NCBI RefSeq assembly: GCF_030867145.1
Contig: NC_134417.1
Location: 11,447,577 to 11,511,576, forward strand
DNA from: Opisthocomus hoazin
Taxonomy: Eukaryota; Chordata; Aves; Opisthocomiformes; Opisthocomidae
Direction: 5' to 3'
Length of the DNA stretch: 64,000 bases
Shown: piece by piece, positions 40,501 to 50,704 of the stretch
How the letters are laid out: each line of letters begins with the position of its first letter
How positions within the stretch are numbered: position 1 is the stretch's first letter
Program-made: the position numbers and the translations under genes
The notes under the pieces: model-generated
The model's input: only the letters and a program-made list of their open reading frames with translations
The model's database searches: none
What the model was told of the DNA's origin: nothing

Positions 40501-43500
40501 GTGAGTGAACAAATAGTCCAAGTCATCAAGTAGTATCAGATAAATACAGCTAAATATTTTTTAAAATACCCAAAACAGGTCACATTATTATTTCTAGAAA
40601 TAAGTAATTTTCAAGAAAAACTCAAGGAGCAGCAAATATTCATGTGGTAGCCTGCTTAAGCATTCAACATGAAATAGATGCACGCTACAAATATTATCAT
40701 CATCATCATTCCTAATATGTGAAGATTTGGATCATTCTTTCATGTCAGCTTGAATTAGATCAGCCAGACAATTTTTAGTTGACTGTCTAGATAATTTTTG
40801 TACTTGCATAAGGAATTTGAGGAAAATTACCAACTGTATAGAACTGAAATGCTTGGAAAGCAAAAAAGCAAATGAGAACAACAGCAAACTGCGCTTGCAG
40901 TATGATACAGCAACAGAAAGAAAAGCTTGAACGGTATTGGGCCATCCACCCGAAGACGTCAAGGGAGATGAGGTGATCACTTGCTTCTACGTAATTACCT
41001 TAGGAATACCTGGAACAAAAAGAAAAGAAAAAAATTTAACATCTGAACAGTGAAATCTTCTAAATCGGAAAGCTCTTTCAAATGTATTCATATAAGCTTG
41101 AGTTTTGTAACTAATCTTACAAAATATTTTGGAAAGAAAACTACTGCATCAAAATCGGATGCATTTACTGCCTATAGTCAGTATAGTTTCAACTTCCACA
41201 ATTCTGTTTCTCTCTCCTCGTCTGACTTTAACATACAGGAGAAGATCGACTCTAGTGGTTAAAAAAAACAAACCAAAACGTTCCAAATAACCATTAAAAA
41301 CCCACTTTGGATGCATTAGAATAATTTCATAATACAAAAAAATAGTAATTCTGCTTTAAACTTAAATTTTGATCCCTGTGTCCCGTATGAAAAGGGAAGA
41401 AAAAAAAAAAGAAGTATTTTACAAATCCGGATGACTGCATTCATGTCATCAGATCTTAGGAAACAACACGTGGCTCCAGAATTTACCACTGATCATTCAT
41501 TAGAAGTGTAGCAAATTGAATTCAGGATCCTGTTTTATAATGAACTAGTATTTTTATTAAAGCGATTTGACAAAATAGGTAGATGATCTGAATAAACAGT
41601 GTTAAATTCAAAAGGCCAAGTCGGACGCTGAGGCAGAAATAATTGACTGTATGGATGCAAGATGGGGGACAGAAGTAGCAGATCCATAGAAAAAGAATTT
41701 GGAACTGTATTGGATCACAAAGTGAATGAGTCAAAAAGTGTCACGTCGCTGTAGAAGATAACCGTCTTCGGTCTCATTGTAGCGGGTTAGCTGTACCTCT
41801 GTCACTGAAGAAGCAGAACTACAGGGACTTTTTAATGTCAGAGCCATCGTTATTTTCCCCAAAGCATAAGAGTACAGTACTTTTTTCAGTTGTTTTACTA
41901 ACCTCCTCCTGAGTAAACAGCACAGTCTTTATGTAGATAAATATATATATGTGGAAAAGTGGACAAAATGGATCTGGACAAGTTTCAGTTCAGCTTTGCT
42001 TCTGTTTTTGTGCTCCTCAGCTGAGACAAGAGTTTTCTGTATATACCAGACAATGCGCAGTTTTTTAACTAAAGCCATGTCTGAAAAACTGTAAATTACT
42101 GCTGTTCAGTATATGTTATTTTCTGTAAAAAACAGAAAAAAATAATTAAGCTGACTTTTCTGATTTTTTTTTTTAAAGATGTATCTGAATAATATGGGAT
42201 TATTGGGAAGAAATCTGCAAAAAAATCTACAAATCTGTTGTATCTTGGGTTTGTTGTGTTTTTCTAATCCCAGTTCAGAGTGCTATAGTGTTTGGTGCCG
42301 AAGTTCTAGAACATGTCCTCAGTCTGTGCCGAGGTAACTACGACTTCCTGGAGCGGCTTCCTGTCCCGTTGCTCCTGCACATCTTTTCCTTTCTGGAGCT
42401 GGAAGATGTTGCCAGGCTTTCTCAAGTTTCACGCAGATTTGAAATGGTAAAAAAAAAAATTTATAAGTTATTTTAAAATTGTTAGCTCTGCTGTGCAGCA
42501 TGTTGGTTTTGATTCATCTCCTGTTTAGTATAATCATCGGTCTGTCTGCTTTACTTAAAGCTTGAGACAAGAAGTTGATCATCTGTATACAAACAGCTGA
42601 ATGGGTGCAATAAAAACCGGACCTCAGAAAGGCTGTTAGAGACGCCCTAATTATCCTGCAAACTGTTGTTGCAGATAATGAAGACAAGGATCCAGATAAT
42701 TCCACTGCAACCCCTGGCTGGCGGTTATGCACTACTTCCAGGATTAAGTATTTGAAATGTAAAACCTATGTTTTACATTATCAGTTGTATTATTTTAATA
42801 CCTAGAAGCTTCACCCAGGATCCCCTCGTGCTAGGCTCGTTAGCAAACAAAGAGTCATTGCCGTCCCTAGAGAGCTTACGTTTTACGTCTGTGACAAAAG
42901 ACAGAAGCACAAGGAAAGAGATTTTTTTTTTTTCAAGCTTTTTGTAGACCTCGCAGCAAGGAGCTGTAAGAAACACAGGAGGAGAAAGAGACGACATTGT
43001 GCTTGCTTGCTAGGAAGCTGTTTCCGTCTACCCGGAAAGTCTGGGAAATAGTACGGGCGTGTGGAATGGAGACTTTACAGAGTGAGTAACAGAAGCTGCT
43101 GCTGTCGGCTGCCCGCGAAGGGTGGCCCCTCAGTGCGGAGTGAGGGGTAGCAGGTAGGGAAGGACAGCCTGGAAGTCCCAGGAGAATGAGGGCAAAAAGA
43201 GAAAATGCCAGTGCAGAAAGAGGGAAGTGGCAGGATAACTTCAGCTGTGCTGAAAAGGCCTTTGAGAGGTCATCATCGATTCCAGCTTCCTGGTCTGTGC
43301 TGGGCCAGGTGACTGGGGGGATGGAAGGACAGTATCTTCTGAGCTGTGATCTAGGAGGCTGCTTTTTGTGGGCCTGAATACCGCAAAATTGCATTTTCTA
43401 TCCCAGTCAAAGCCTGAGAAAAGGCGGCTGCAGTAACGCCGGTAGCGGGAGAAAAGGGTTTTGGCTTACGAAAACTAGGAAGAGAAGCATATTAAAGAGA

Positions 43501-46500
43501 AAAATAATTTGATTCTTATCCCCAGGTGTGACGTAGGAGCCTAGAATGAAGCCTGCCAAGTCATGGGTTGTACGGTTACTGAAAAGTGAAGTAATGGTGA
43601 GACCTGAGGAGGAAGACAAAAACCGGTTTAGTCATCGTGAGTCTGACGTGCCAGGTAGATGCTCTCTGGAAGACTTCAAAGAGACAGATTAGCCTTTTAG
43701 GGTGGAGAGCAGGACATGTCTCTGGTGCAGAGCACACCTCCAGTTCGTATCAGGGTGAGGTTGCTCACAGGGATGGTATTATTTGGAGGCTACGTGGGCC
43801 AAGATTTCAGGAAGAGTCCTGTGGAAGGCTGCTTGTGGCTGTTGCTGTGGTGTGGCTACAGAGACGTCACAGATGCTCTAGCAAGAGTGAGTTCAAATGA
43901 GGGCAAGAAACAGGAGGCAGTGTAAGGAAAGCACAGGAGAAAATGGCGAGGTGGGAGAGTAGAGTGTGTCATGAATTTAGAGACGAAGGGCAGGTGGAAG
44001 TAAAGAAGCCCACTGAGTTCTGAGCTTTATTTCAGTTTGAATCACAGAATCACAGACTGTTCGGGGTTGGAAGGGACCTCTGTGGGTCATCCAGTCCAAC
44101 CCCCCTGCCAAAGCAGGTCACCCAGAGCAGGCTGCACAGGACCTTGTCCAGGCGGGTCTGGAATATCTCCAGAGAAGGAGACTCCACAACCTCCCTGGGC
44201 AGCCTGTTCCAGTGCTCCGTCACCCTCAGAGGGAAGAAGTTCTTCCTCATGTTCAGACGGAACTTCCTGTGCTTCAGTTTGTGCCCATTGCCCCTTGTCC
44301 TGTCGCTGGGCAACACTGAAAAGATAAAAAGAGGAGCAGAGACGAGCAGAGGAGGAGAGAATAAAAACAGCCAAAGGAGAGGAAGAAGGTGGATGGATGG
44401 AGGTCAGGAAGTGGCGCGTCCGTGTGCTGGGAGCCCACCTGCCGCTTGCGGGGGGATTGCAGCGGGGTGAGGCACTGCCGAGGGCCATGAACTTCTCGGC
44501 AGTTTGACACAAAGACTTGGATGTTCTGGAATTTAAGGAAATCCTAGGAAGAATTAATTTGCATAGTAATGAAGAGAAGATTTTGGCGCAACATAGTAAC
44601 CTATTGCAGCTTAGCAGGGCCGTGCTCTTTTTCTCTCATGTCGGCAGCATTTTTAAGGAATTGAAAGTTTGCCCCAACGCCACGGATTTCCCCGTCCCGC
44701 CGGGTCTGTGCGCGGCCGGACGCTGCGCGGGGCGGGGTTACGCAGGGGCACGCGCGGGTGTTCGGACCGGGAGAGCCGGGGCGCGCTCTGCGCTCGGGGT
44801 CCAGGAGCGGGGCGCGGCCGCGCGGGCCCCGCCCTCACCCGGCGCGCGGCGTCGCTCGGGCTGCGCGCGGGAGCGCTCCGGGGCTGCGCGAGGTTTTCCC
44901 GGGGGGCGGTGTCAGGGTGTCGCGAGGGCAGCCCCGCCCCCAGACGAGCAGAGGCGCGCGGGGCCCGGCGCGGGCGCTGCCGGGGGAGCACGGGGTGGGG
45001 TGGGGGGGTTCGAGGCTCTTCTCCAGCGCGCCCGAGTTCCGCGTGCCTCCCGCCCCGCCCCGCCCCGCGCGCTGTGCGCTGCGGCCAGCTCTGCCCGGCA
45101 GAGGGCGCGCGGGCCCCGTCACCTCCCCGCGGGGTCCTCCGGGGCGCGGCGCCTGGAAGCGCCAATTGACCGCCCCGGGGGGAGGGGCCGGCGGGGCGGG
45201 GAGCGGGCAGGGCGCGAAGCAGGCAGTGGAGCGGCTGGGACGGGCTGTCCAGGGCGGGGCGGGAGTCCACAGCCCTGCAGCGTTCGAAACCCTGTGGACG
45301 TGGCACTTCGGAACACGGTTTAGCAGGTCTGGCGGTGTTCGTTCACGGTTGGGCTTGGCCTTAGAGGCCTTTTCGAACCTGAATGATTATATGATTCCAT
45401 GATATTTTCATTTGAGGACTTCTATGGCAATTTTCCCCCAATAATCACAGAATCACAGAATGTCAGGGGTTGGAAGGGACCTCTGTGGGTCATCCAGTCC
45501 AACCCCCCTGCCAAAGCAGGTCACCCAGAGCAGGCTGCACAGGACCTTGTCCAGGCGGGTCTTGAATATCTCCAGAGAAGGAGACTGCACAACCTCCCTG
45601 GGCAGCCTGTTCCAGTGCTCCATCACCCTCAGAAGGAAGAAGTTCTTCCTCATGTTCAGACGGAACTTCCCTGCTCTTCCTTTGCGAAAGTGCGCTGGCA
45701 CGCTGGACGTGCCTGTGACGTGATCCCACTGGCGATCCAGGAGCAGCAACGGGACCAGGCGGGCCCTGCCCCGGTCCTGGGCCGCACGGCTGGAGGTGCC
45801 CGGCTGCGGCAGCCATGTGCGGCAGGCGCTGCGCCAGGGCCTCGGCTTTCCCCTCCCCGCGGCTGCTCGCGGCGGACACACCAGCCGCCTGCGTCTCCGC
45901 TTAGGCCCCTGCAGCTAAATGGCTAGAGAAGTGGGACGTCTGGAAGAGGAATCGGTGTTTCTGTGCCCTGGTGTAACTTACCATGGGCAGACGACACGCA
46001 ACGGCACAGAGGATCTTCCTAATTCTCTTTTCTGTGATGGTTCTGTCACTGAACAAATGACATCAGTTTTTCTGCCTGTTTATAATATTGATATTCCCAC
46101 CTGATTCTGTTTATGGAGTCATTCTGAGGGTGGGGAGCATCTCCTGAGAAACAGGCTTAACCCTGCAGTGCTTCTGAAAGCTTCCAAAAACTGCATTTCT
46201 GTTGTAAGTCCAAAGGCAATTTGCTTCTTACCTTGAAAACAGATTTGTGTTTGTGATGCGACTTCTACGCCCTGACAAGTTCTTTGCTGTAATCTTACAC
46301 TGCTTCACTGATTTCAGCGGTGCCGTACGAATTACACGCCAGGAAAGCACGTGGCATTACCGCTGATTTTAGTGTGGCAGAAAGGCCTTTGCTATCACAC
46401 CAGAAGCAGCTTCTCACATTTTTCGCAGAAGAACGTGCAGTGTCTTGCACTGGCAACACTGGGCAGAACTCCCACTGTGCCAGCATGAGTTTTAATGGAT

Positions 46501-46837
46501 GCTGTGACATCCAGGACCGCTGGGCAGCTCGCACTGCAAGTGACCTTCGTACAAGGTGTCTGGGTTGTCTGAGCAGATTTTGTGTTGTCAAAAAACCAGC
46601 AATGAGTAAGCCAAATTAAGATTTTAAGCCTCTGCTTTCTCTCACAACTAGATATGTAACAGTAATGCGCTGTGGGAAAAGATTGTGCGGAACTTGTGGG
46701 ACACAATTTCACCTGAAATGGAGGAGCTGGCACAGGACGTGGGCTGGAGACAATTCTTCTTCACCGACAGACTGCAGCTGCAGCTCCGCAGGAGGAGGCA
46801 GAAACGAGATGCTCACAATGAAAACCTAGCTGTATGA
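16447..46837 (+). CDS. FBXO36: FBXO36, F-box only protein 36 (complete, 4 coding exons)
   Basis: The coding sequence joins 16447-16542, 37191-37299, 42274-42446 and 46652-46837, giving 187 residues; the human protein is about 188. All junctions are GT-AG and keep frame (phases 0, 1, 0). The N-terminal part has the family-typical [11 protein letters not shown] (residues 20-30) followed by [11 protein letters not shown] (33-43). The F-box core lies at about residues 91-135 (YDFLERLP, then [24 protein letters not shown]). The C-terminal end is basic (LRRRRQKR). F-box proteins bind SKP1 and bring substrates to the CUL1 SCF ubiquitin ligase; the substrate of FBXO36 is not known to me. The start codon has A at -3 and G at +4 and lies in a CpG island shared with the divergent TRIP12. 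Identification is by recalled protein similarity plus gene order. Confidence 0.96.
20815..20890. repeat. TA/TG microsatellite-like tract
   Basis: Alternating purine-pyrimidine sequence (ATATAATATATACA, then GTATATGTGTGTGTGTATATATG) within FBXO36 intron 1. Confidence 0.8.
23990..24713 (+). mobile_element. CR1 LINE, 5'-truncated
   Basis: Starts within the C-terminal part of the CR1 polyprotein ORF ([12 protein letters not shown]) and is open to 24645. A two-base insertion near 24,580 disrupts the end of the frame. Eight bases present in the 10-kb copy (TAGATGAC) are missing near 24,670. It ends CATTCTGTGATTCTGTG. Same subfamily as the copy at 9688. Confidence 0.95.
27658..27678. repeat. 21-T homopolymer
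   Basis: An uninterrupted T run in FBXO36 intron 1, followed by a pyrimidine-rich stretch. No recognised element is attached. Confidence 0.9.
37191..37299 (+). CDS. FBXO36: FBXO36 coding exon 2
   Basis: A long pyrimidine tract ending in TTGCAG precedes GTAATTTTCAGG. The exon encodes residues 33-68 ([14 protein letters not shown] to SSLH) plus the first base of codon 69, and is followed by a GTAAGA donor. The WW pair and the acidic EDFLDD stretch match the family. Confidence 0.95.
37300..42273 (+). other. FBXO36: FBXO36 intron 2 (5.0 kb)
   Basis: AT-rich intronic sequence. Only short A/T runs and a small ATC repeat near 40,695 were noticed; no recognised mobile element or exon. Confidence 0.85.
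42274..42446 (+). CDS. FBXO36: FBXO36 coding exon 3 (F-box core)
   Basis: The acceptor is CTAATCCCAG. The exon encodes residues 69-126, from [15 protein letters not shown] through the F-box helices ([19 protein letters not shown]) to RRFEM. The donor GTAAAA is in phase 0 and runs into an A-rich stretch. This exon carries the residues expected to contact SKP1. Confidence 0.96.
44041..44325 (-). mobile_element. CR1 LINE tail, minus strand
   Basis: About 285 bases of CR1 3' end in reverse, running from the tail (ATCACAGAATCACAG) into the ORF end ([19 protein letters not shown] on the minus strand). It carries the AAAGCAGGTCACCCAG variant that separates it from the 10-kb and 24-kb copies. Confidence 0.94.
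44680..45290. promoter_or_regulatory. Orphan CpG island in FBXO36 intron 3
   Basis: Extremely CpG-dense sequence with many GC boxes (CCCCGCCC, GGGGCGGGG), an NF-Y-like CCAAT in CGCCAATTG near 45,162 and a CTCF-like site at 45095-45108. It is not next to any recognised exon. ORFs on both strands look like composition artefacts. A further GC-rich stretch (about 45,680-45,905) lies beyond the CR1 insertions and may be part of the same island. Confidence 0.7.
45095..45108 (+). promoter_or_regulatory. CTCF-like motif
   Basis: CCGGCAGAGGGCGC matches the 14-base CTCF core CCASYAGRKGGCRS at 13 positions (G for A at the third). It lies in the orphan CpG island. Confidence 0.55.
45290..45403 (+). mobile_element. 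CR1 LINE tail of another subfamily, plus strand
   Basis: Contains TTGGCCTTAGAGGCC, TTTTCGAACCTGAATGATT and the tail TATATGATTCCATGAT, which is the 3' end pattern of a different, more diverged CR1 subfamily. It abuts the right side of the orphan CpG island. Confidence 0.7.
45444..45670 (-). mobile_element. CR1 LINE tail, minus strand
   Basis: About 227 bases, nearly identical over its length to 44041-44270 and with the same diagnostic variant. It stops abruptly at CGGAACTTCC, after which GC-rich non-CR1 sequence resumes. Confidence 0.94.
46652..46837 (+). CDS. FBXO36: FBXO36 coding exon 4 and stop
   Basis: The acceptor CACAACTAG precedes ATATGTAAC. The exon encodes residues 127-187, starting [17 protein letters not shown], continuing through [19 protein letters not shown], and ending NENLAV with a TGA stop. 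ALWEKIV is the usual end of an F-box region, and the GWRQFFF block is characteristic of this family. Confidence 0.95.
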   Translation: MCNSNALWEKIVRNLWDTISPEMEELAQDVGWRQFFFTDRLQLQLRRRRQKRDAHNENLAV

Positions 46838-48120
46838 AGATGCATTTTCCATCGAAGCGGTTGTTGTAAGGCATGAATTTGCTGTTTATCAGGTCAGACA
46901 TACTGACTCTTCTGCTTTATTAGGGAAAGCAGATTATTTTAAAGATTGAAAGAGGAAAAACAAGATATGTCTTACTCAGAGCAACATGTAAATAACACAA
47001 AGTTCAATGTGTTTGGCGTCCTGAAATTGTGTTACAGTCAGCATGGTAACAGTTATTAACAATGGAAGAGTGGTGGCTACTTTGTACTTCTTTGTTCTGA
47101 CTTCACTATTTTGTATAGGTGCTGTACATGCTCCAAGTCTTGTATCAGATGCTACTGCATCGTCACCATTACCTTTATAGAAAACCATCTATCATTTCTT
47201 ACTACAAAGATTGCTGATGAATGCTGAGGTTTTTACTGTCCACCATGGTAAATCTGCAGTGTTTATAGGCAAGTCACGTGTAGCTGGTTCCAGAGTTTCA
47301 TGTGTGTTTAAATGTTTTTAAATTAATTATCTAAACTTCAAGAAAATAATAATTTTGTCACCAAGAAGAAACTTCTTTGGTGACTGAGGGTGTGATCAAA
47401 CAATCATCCTCATCTTGGACACTCCATTAAAATCCTGTTTGAGGCACTCTGCCAAAATGGTGCGTGGGCAAAATTTCCCCTTGATGTTGCTGATGCAGGA
47501 ACTGCTGAAAGTAATTGACTTCCGTTGTTCGAGCTGCAGATTTGACAAGAGACATTTGCTAGCGTAAAAGACTGTAACAATCGTTACTTAAGAGTGTTGT
47601 AAAATGAAGGCAGTTCTTACTGACATTACTGACTCACTCTAACAATCAACTTCAGTAATTAAGAGGTGAAATATTATTAGTCTGAAAGTACCAGCTGATT
47701 AATATATCATTTGCCACTGACTAGACTCAAGACCTGAGTATTAAAGACAGCAATTGCAACATTTGGATATAATAGCATAATATTTGAAGAGTGTATTAGG
47801 TTTACAATTTCTTAACATGTCAAGTATTAAACTTGAATTTTGTAAATGGATTAAAAACTATGAATACAGAGTTCTTATATTATTCTGTTCCTTTATTAAG
47901 CAGTATTTTAATTCTTAAAAAGAGTATTTTGTTCTACAATGATATACCAATATTCTTAAAGCATTTGGTGATGGTGGATCTTTCGATGAAGAAACACTTC
48001 TTTCCTGTTTGTGACTTTCCTTTTAGGACAATGACAAAGAAAAATTTTGTGATGTCCAGAAAATACTGTATTCATAAAATTTCTGTTCCGTGTAATAAAA
48101 CTGTCCTGTGTAATTTTGCT
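46838..48120 (+). other. FBXO36: Probable FBXO36 3' UTR
   Basis: AT-rich sequence after the stop codon with no further coding exon. The first good plus-strand AATAAA is at 48094-48099 and is followed by a GT/T-rich stretch, so cleavage near 48,115 is plausible, giving a UTR of about 1.3 kb. An ATTAAA near 47,426 could serve a shorter form. The choice of signal is inference. Confidence 0.35.
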
Positions 48121-48489
48121 ATAGAGAGATGATTTTAAGAACTACAGTATATGACCAGGGCTACTAAGCAACAGACTCTTTTTTCTCACTTTCTGTCAAT
48201 TTACCACCAATGAATTTTTCTCTTAGCTTGCGCTCTCATAACAGATTTAGGCAGTTTCAGGTTAGGAAACTAGAACCCCTGCTAGCCAATATGGACTGAG
48301 TGAATATTAATTTAAAATCCTAATTTAACTGGATTTTGTCAGCCCACCTTCCCTTCTCCTTGATCAACCACATACCTGTCCCTTCTGTTACAAGAAAGAA
48401 GAACAATCATTTTGCAGGAGAATCTTCATTTTTAACTTAAAAATAATGAGTTTAATTAGTAAATGAACAGAAAGTGAAATTTTGGATGA

Positions 48490-50555
48490 TGTAAGTTTAT
48501 TCCCATCCTATGGCCCAGTAAAGACTTCTATGGAAAGATACATTGCAGATATAGCATAAGTGAACAACATATTATTCATTACAGTAATAGGCAAAGAAAG
48601 TTGATTTTGACAGAAGATGAAGTGAAGATCTAAGTATAAAGGGTACACATCTTTCAAAAAGAAAAAAAAGGCAATTGAGGGAAATCATCACTTCAACATA
48701 TACACGTCACCAATACAAGAAAGCTCAGTTAAAATACGCTAGCAGCAGCATTCACACCAAGAAGACACTAAACCTGTAACAAAAGAACTGATATGGAAGT
48801 GTAGTTTACATGAACATTTTCTCCAACAAAAAAGCTGATTTTAAGAAATGACTGACTGTGTTCACACCATGTGTTGCAGTTCACTGCCACCTCAGTTGTT
48901 TTAATGTGAATTTTAAAGGCCATACATAACTATCTTAGGTGAATGAACTGATCTAAATCTTAAAGTAGTTCAGGCTTTTCTTTTTTAACTTGGCTCATTT
49001 CAGTGCTCTATTTTAAAGTACGTCCCTGCCAGTAGTTGTACAAGCATGAAACTAAGCAGCTGATGAATTGCAATATAGAACAAGTCAAGGCTCAGAACAA
49101 TTTTTTAACAAACCTTGCAGCTACAAAAAAGATCTGTATAATGATCTTTGCATACTGAACTGTTCCCCAATATTTGTTCAATATCAATTGTATCAATTGT
49201 TTTTAAAGAATTGTTTTAAAGAATTCCAGCAGCATGTATCAGTATTAAACTAAGAACATGTTTTGTCATGAAAATACTTTCATAACACTAGCAGGGAAAA
49301 AACCTGCAGTGACTTTTACTTGATATAGGAAAATTAACATCAGATTCACCTCTCAAAGCTGAAAAAGTTATGTTTTGTACCACTGTATGAAACATTGTGC
49401 AATGATTACCAGGTGCTTAATGTTGTTTAAGAAACTTTATTTGAATATTTTAAATGGTCTTTAGCTCTTCCATGCTTTGCACTACCTAATTTTCTAGCAA
49501 ATAAACATCTCAAACGTGACCAGTCTTAGACAGTTCATAGTGTACATTGTGAGCAGCAACACAGCTGATCGTAATGTAACAGGTTTTGTTATTAAATTAA
49601 TTGTAATAAAATTCAGTGTGCTGTAGTCCAGCTCTTTCTAAAACTGTATTTGGCCAATTTTGCCCAGCTCTGTTTCTTTAGCACTGTTTACTTGACAAGC
49701 AAGTCCCATGGAAGGACTCAATGGCAACGTTACGAAGTTCTACAATAGCTCTCATCGGGTAAAGCAGCCAGAAACGTCGAACCGTTTCTGGAAACATTTT
49801 CCAGTTTGTGAATAACAATAATATTTTCCATATGTTGTCTGGTTTTGCTTTTATGTTTGTTTTACTTCAGATGCATTTAGTGTCACAGCATTTATAACGC
49901 AGCCTATGTATTGAGGATGGCTACTTTATTATGCAGTTCATACTTTAAAAAAATAAAATAAAAAATCCTTGAAGTAGAGAGTAGTTTAAGAAAAATATAA
50001 GAACTTTTCTTCAGTTTTGCATCACAGAAATAGTAATTTTAATACACTGCACTAATTGAATTATTGTCCAAGCTTTTCAACAGTACTTGACTAGCCAGGT
50101 AAGAAATACAATAATTTTCGCATACTCAGTAACTAATCTTTTATCACACAGAATACATAGTAGGAAGGACTTTTATAAATCATTTGTATCCTGGTCACAT
50201 TCTCTTGTAGGACTAGTGAAAATCAGGAGTAACTGCACTGCAGTCAATGGAGTTTCACCACTGGTTAATGGTGAAAAGCTAAAAGAGAAGCACGGGTAAA
50301 GGCTCCTAGCATTGTTCCACTTTTAAAAGACTGGCAGGGTGTGTTTAATCACTGTATTTGTTAGTTCTAAAGTAAAAGATCTTAACTCATTTAAAAAGCA
50401 TATCTCTAATAATTTATTAGCATTTTGGAGCACATTTGCTTTTCACGTAAGTACAGCTCAGTGTGGTTGGTTCCATAAGAAAAACAGCTTCATACTGTCA
50501 TACAAGAGAAACATGAAAACAAAAAAGTTCTGTAAAAAAACTTCTGGAATTTGTT
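48490..50555 (-). other. SLC16A14: Probable SLC16A14 3' UTR (end not resolved)
   Basis: AT-rich sequence downstream of the SLC16A14 stop. Minus-strand AATAAA signals are seen at about 50413-50418, 49925-49930, 49437-49442 and 48497-48502. Which is used cannot be read from sequence. If the farthest is used, the UTR ends about 400 bases from the proposed FBXO36 end, so the two genes converge tail to tail. Confidence 0.4.
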
Positions 50556-50704
50556 CTATACTTGTGCCTCTTCCGTAGATTTTTCTCTTGGTTGTTTCTT
50601 TTGAATACAAGGTTGTATAAGTAAAAATATTATTCCCACCATGTATAGCAAGCCAGATATGTAGAAAGAAAAATCATATTTATCTGTGATGTCATAGATC
50701 CAAC
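50556..50704 (-). CDS. SLC16A14: SLC16A14 coding exon 4 and stop
   Basis: Encodes residues 468-516: WIYDITDKYDFSFYISG, the last helix (LLYMVGIIFLLIQPCI), then a short charged tail ending EEAQV and a TAG stop. The acceptor is TTGCAG. Confidence 0.96.

Larger units (their letters stand above)
42447..46651 (+). other. FBXO36: FBXO36 intron 3 (4.2 kb, with internal CpG island)
   Basis: Contains two minus-strand CR1 tails (44041-44325 and 45444-45670), one plus-strand CR1 tail of another subfamily (about 45290-45403) and a very GC-rich island between them. The part from 42,447 to 44,040 has intermediate GC and no recognised feature. Confidence 0.85.

Noticed and set aside
44517-45402. ORFs of 140-268 codons in the FBXO36 intronic CpG island
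   Set aside because: Overlapping open frames on both strands with biased composition point to GC content, not coding.
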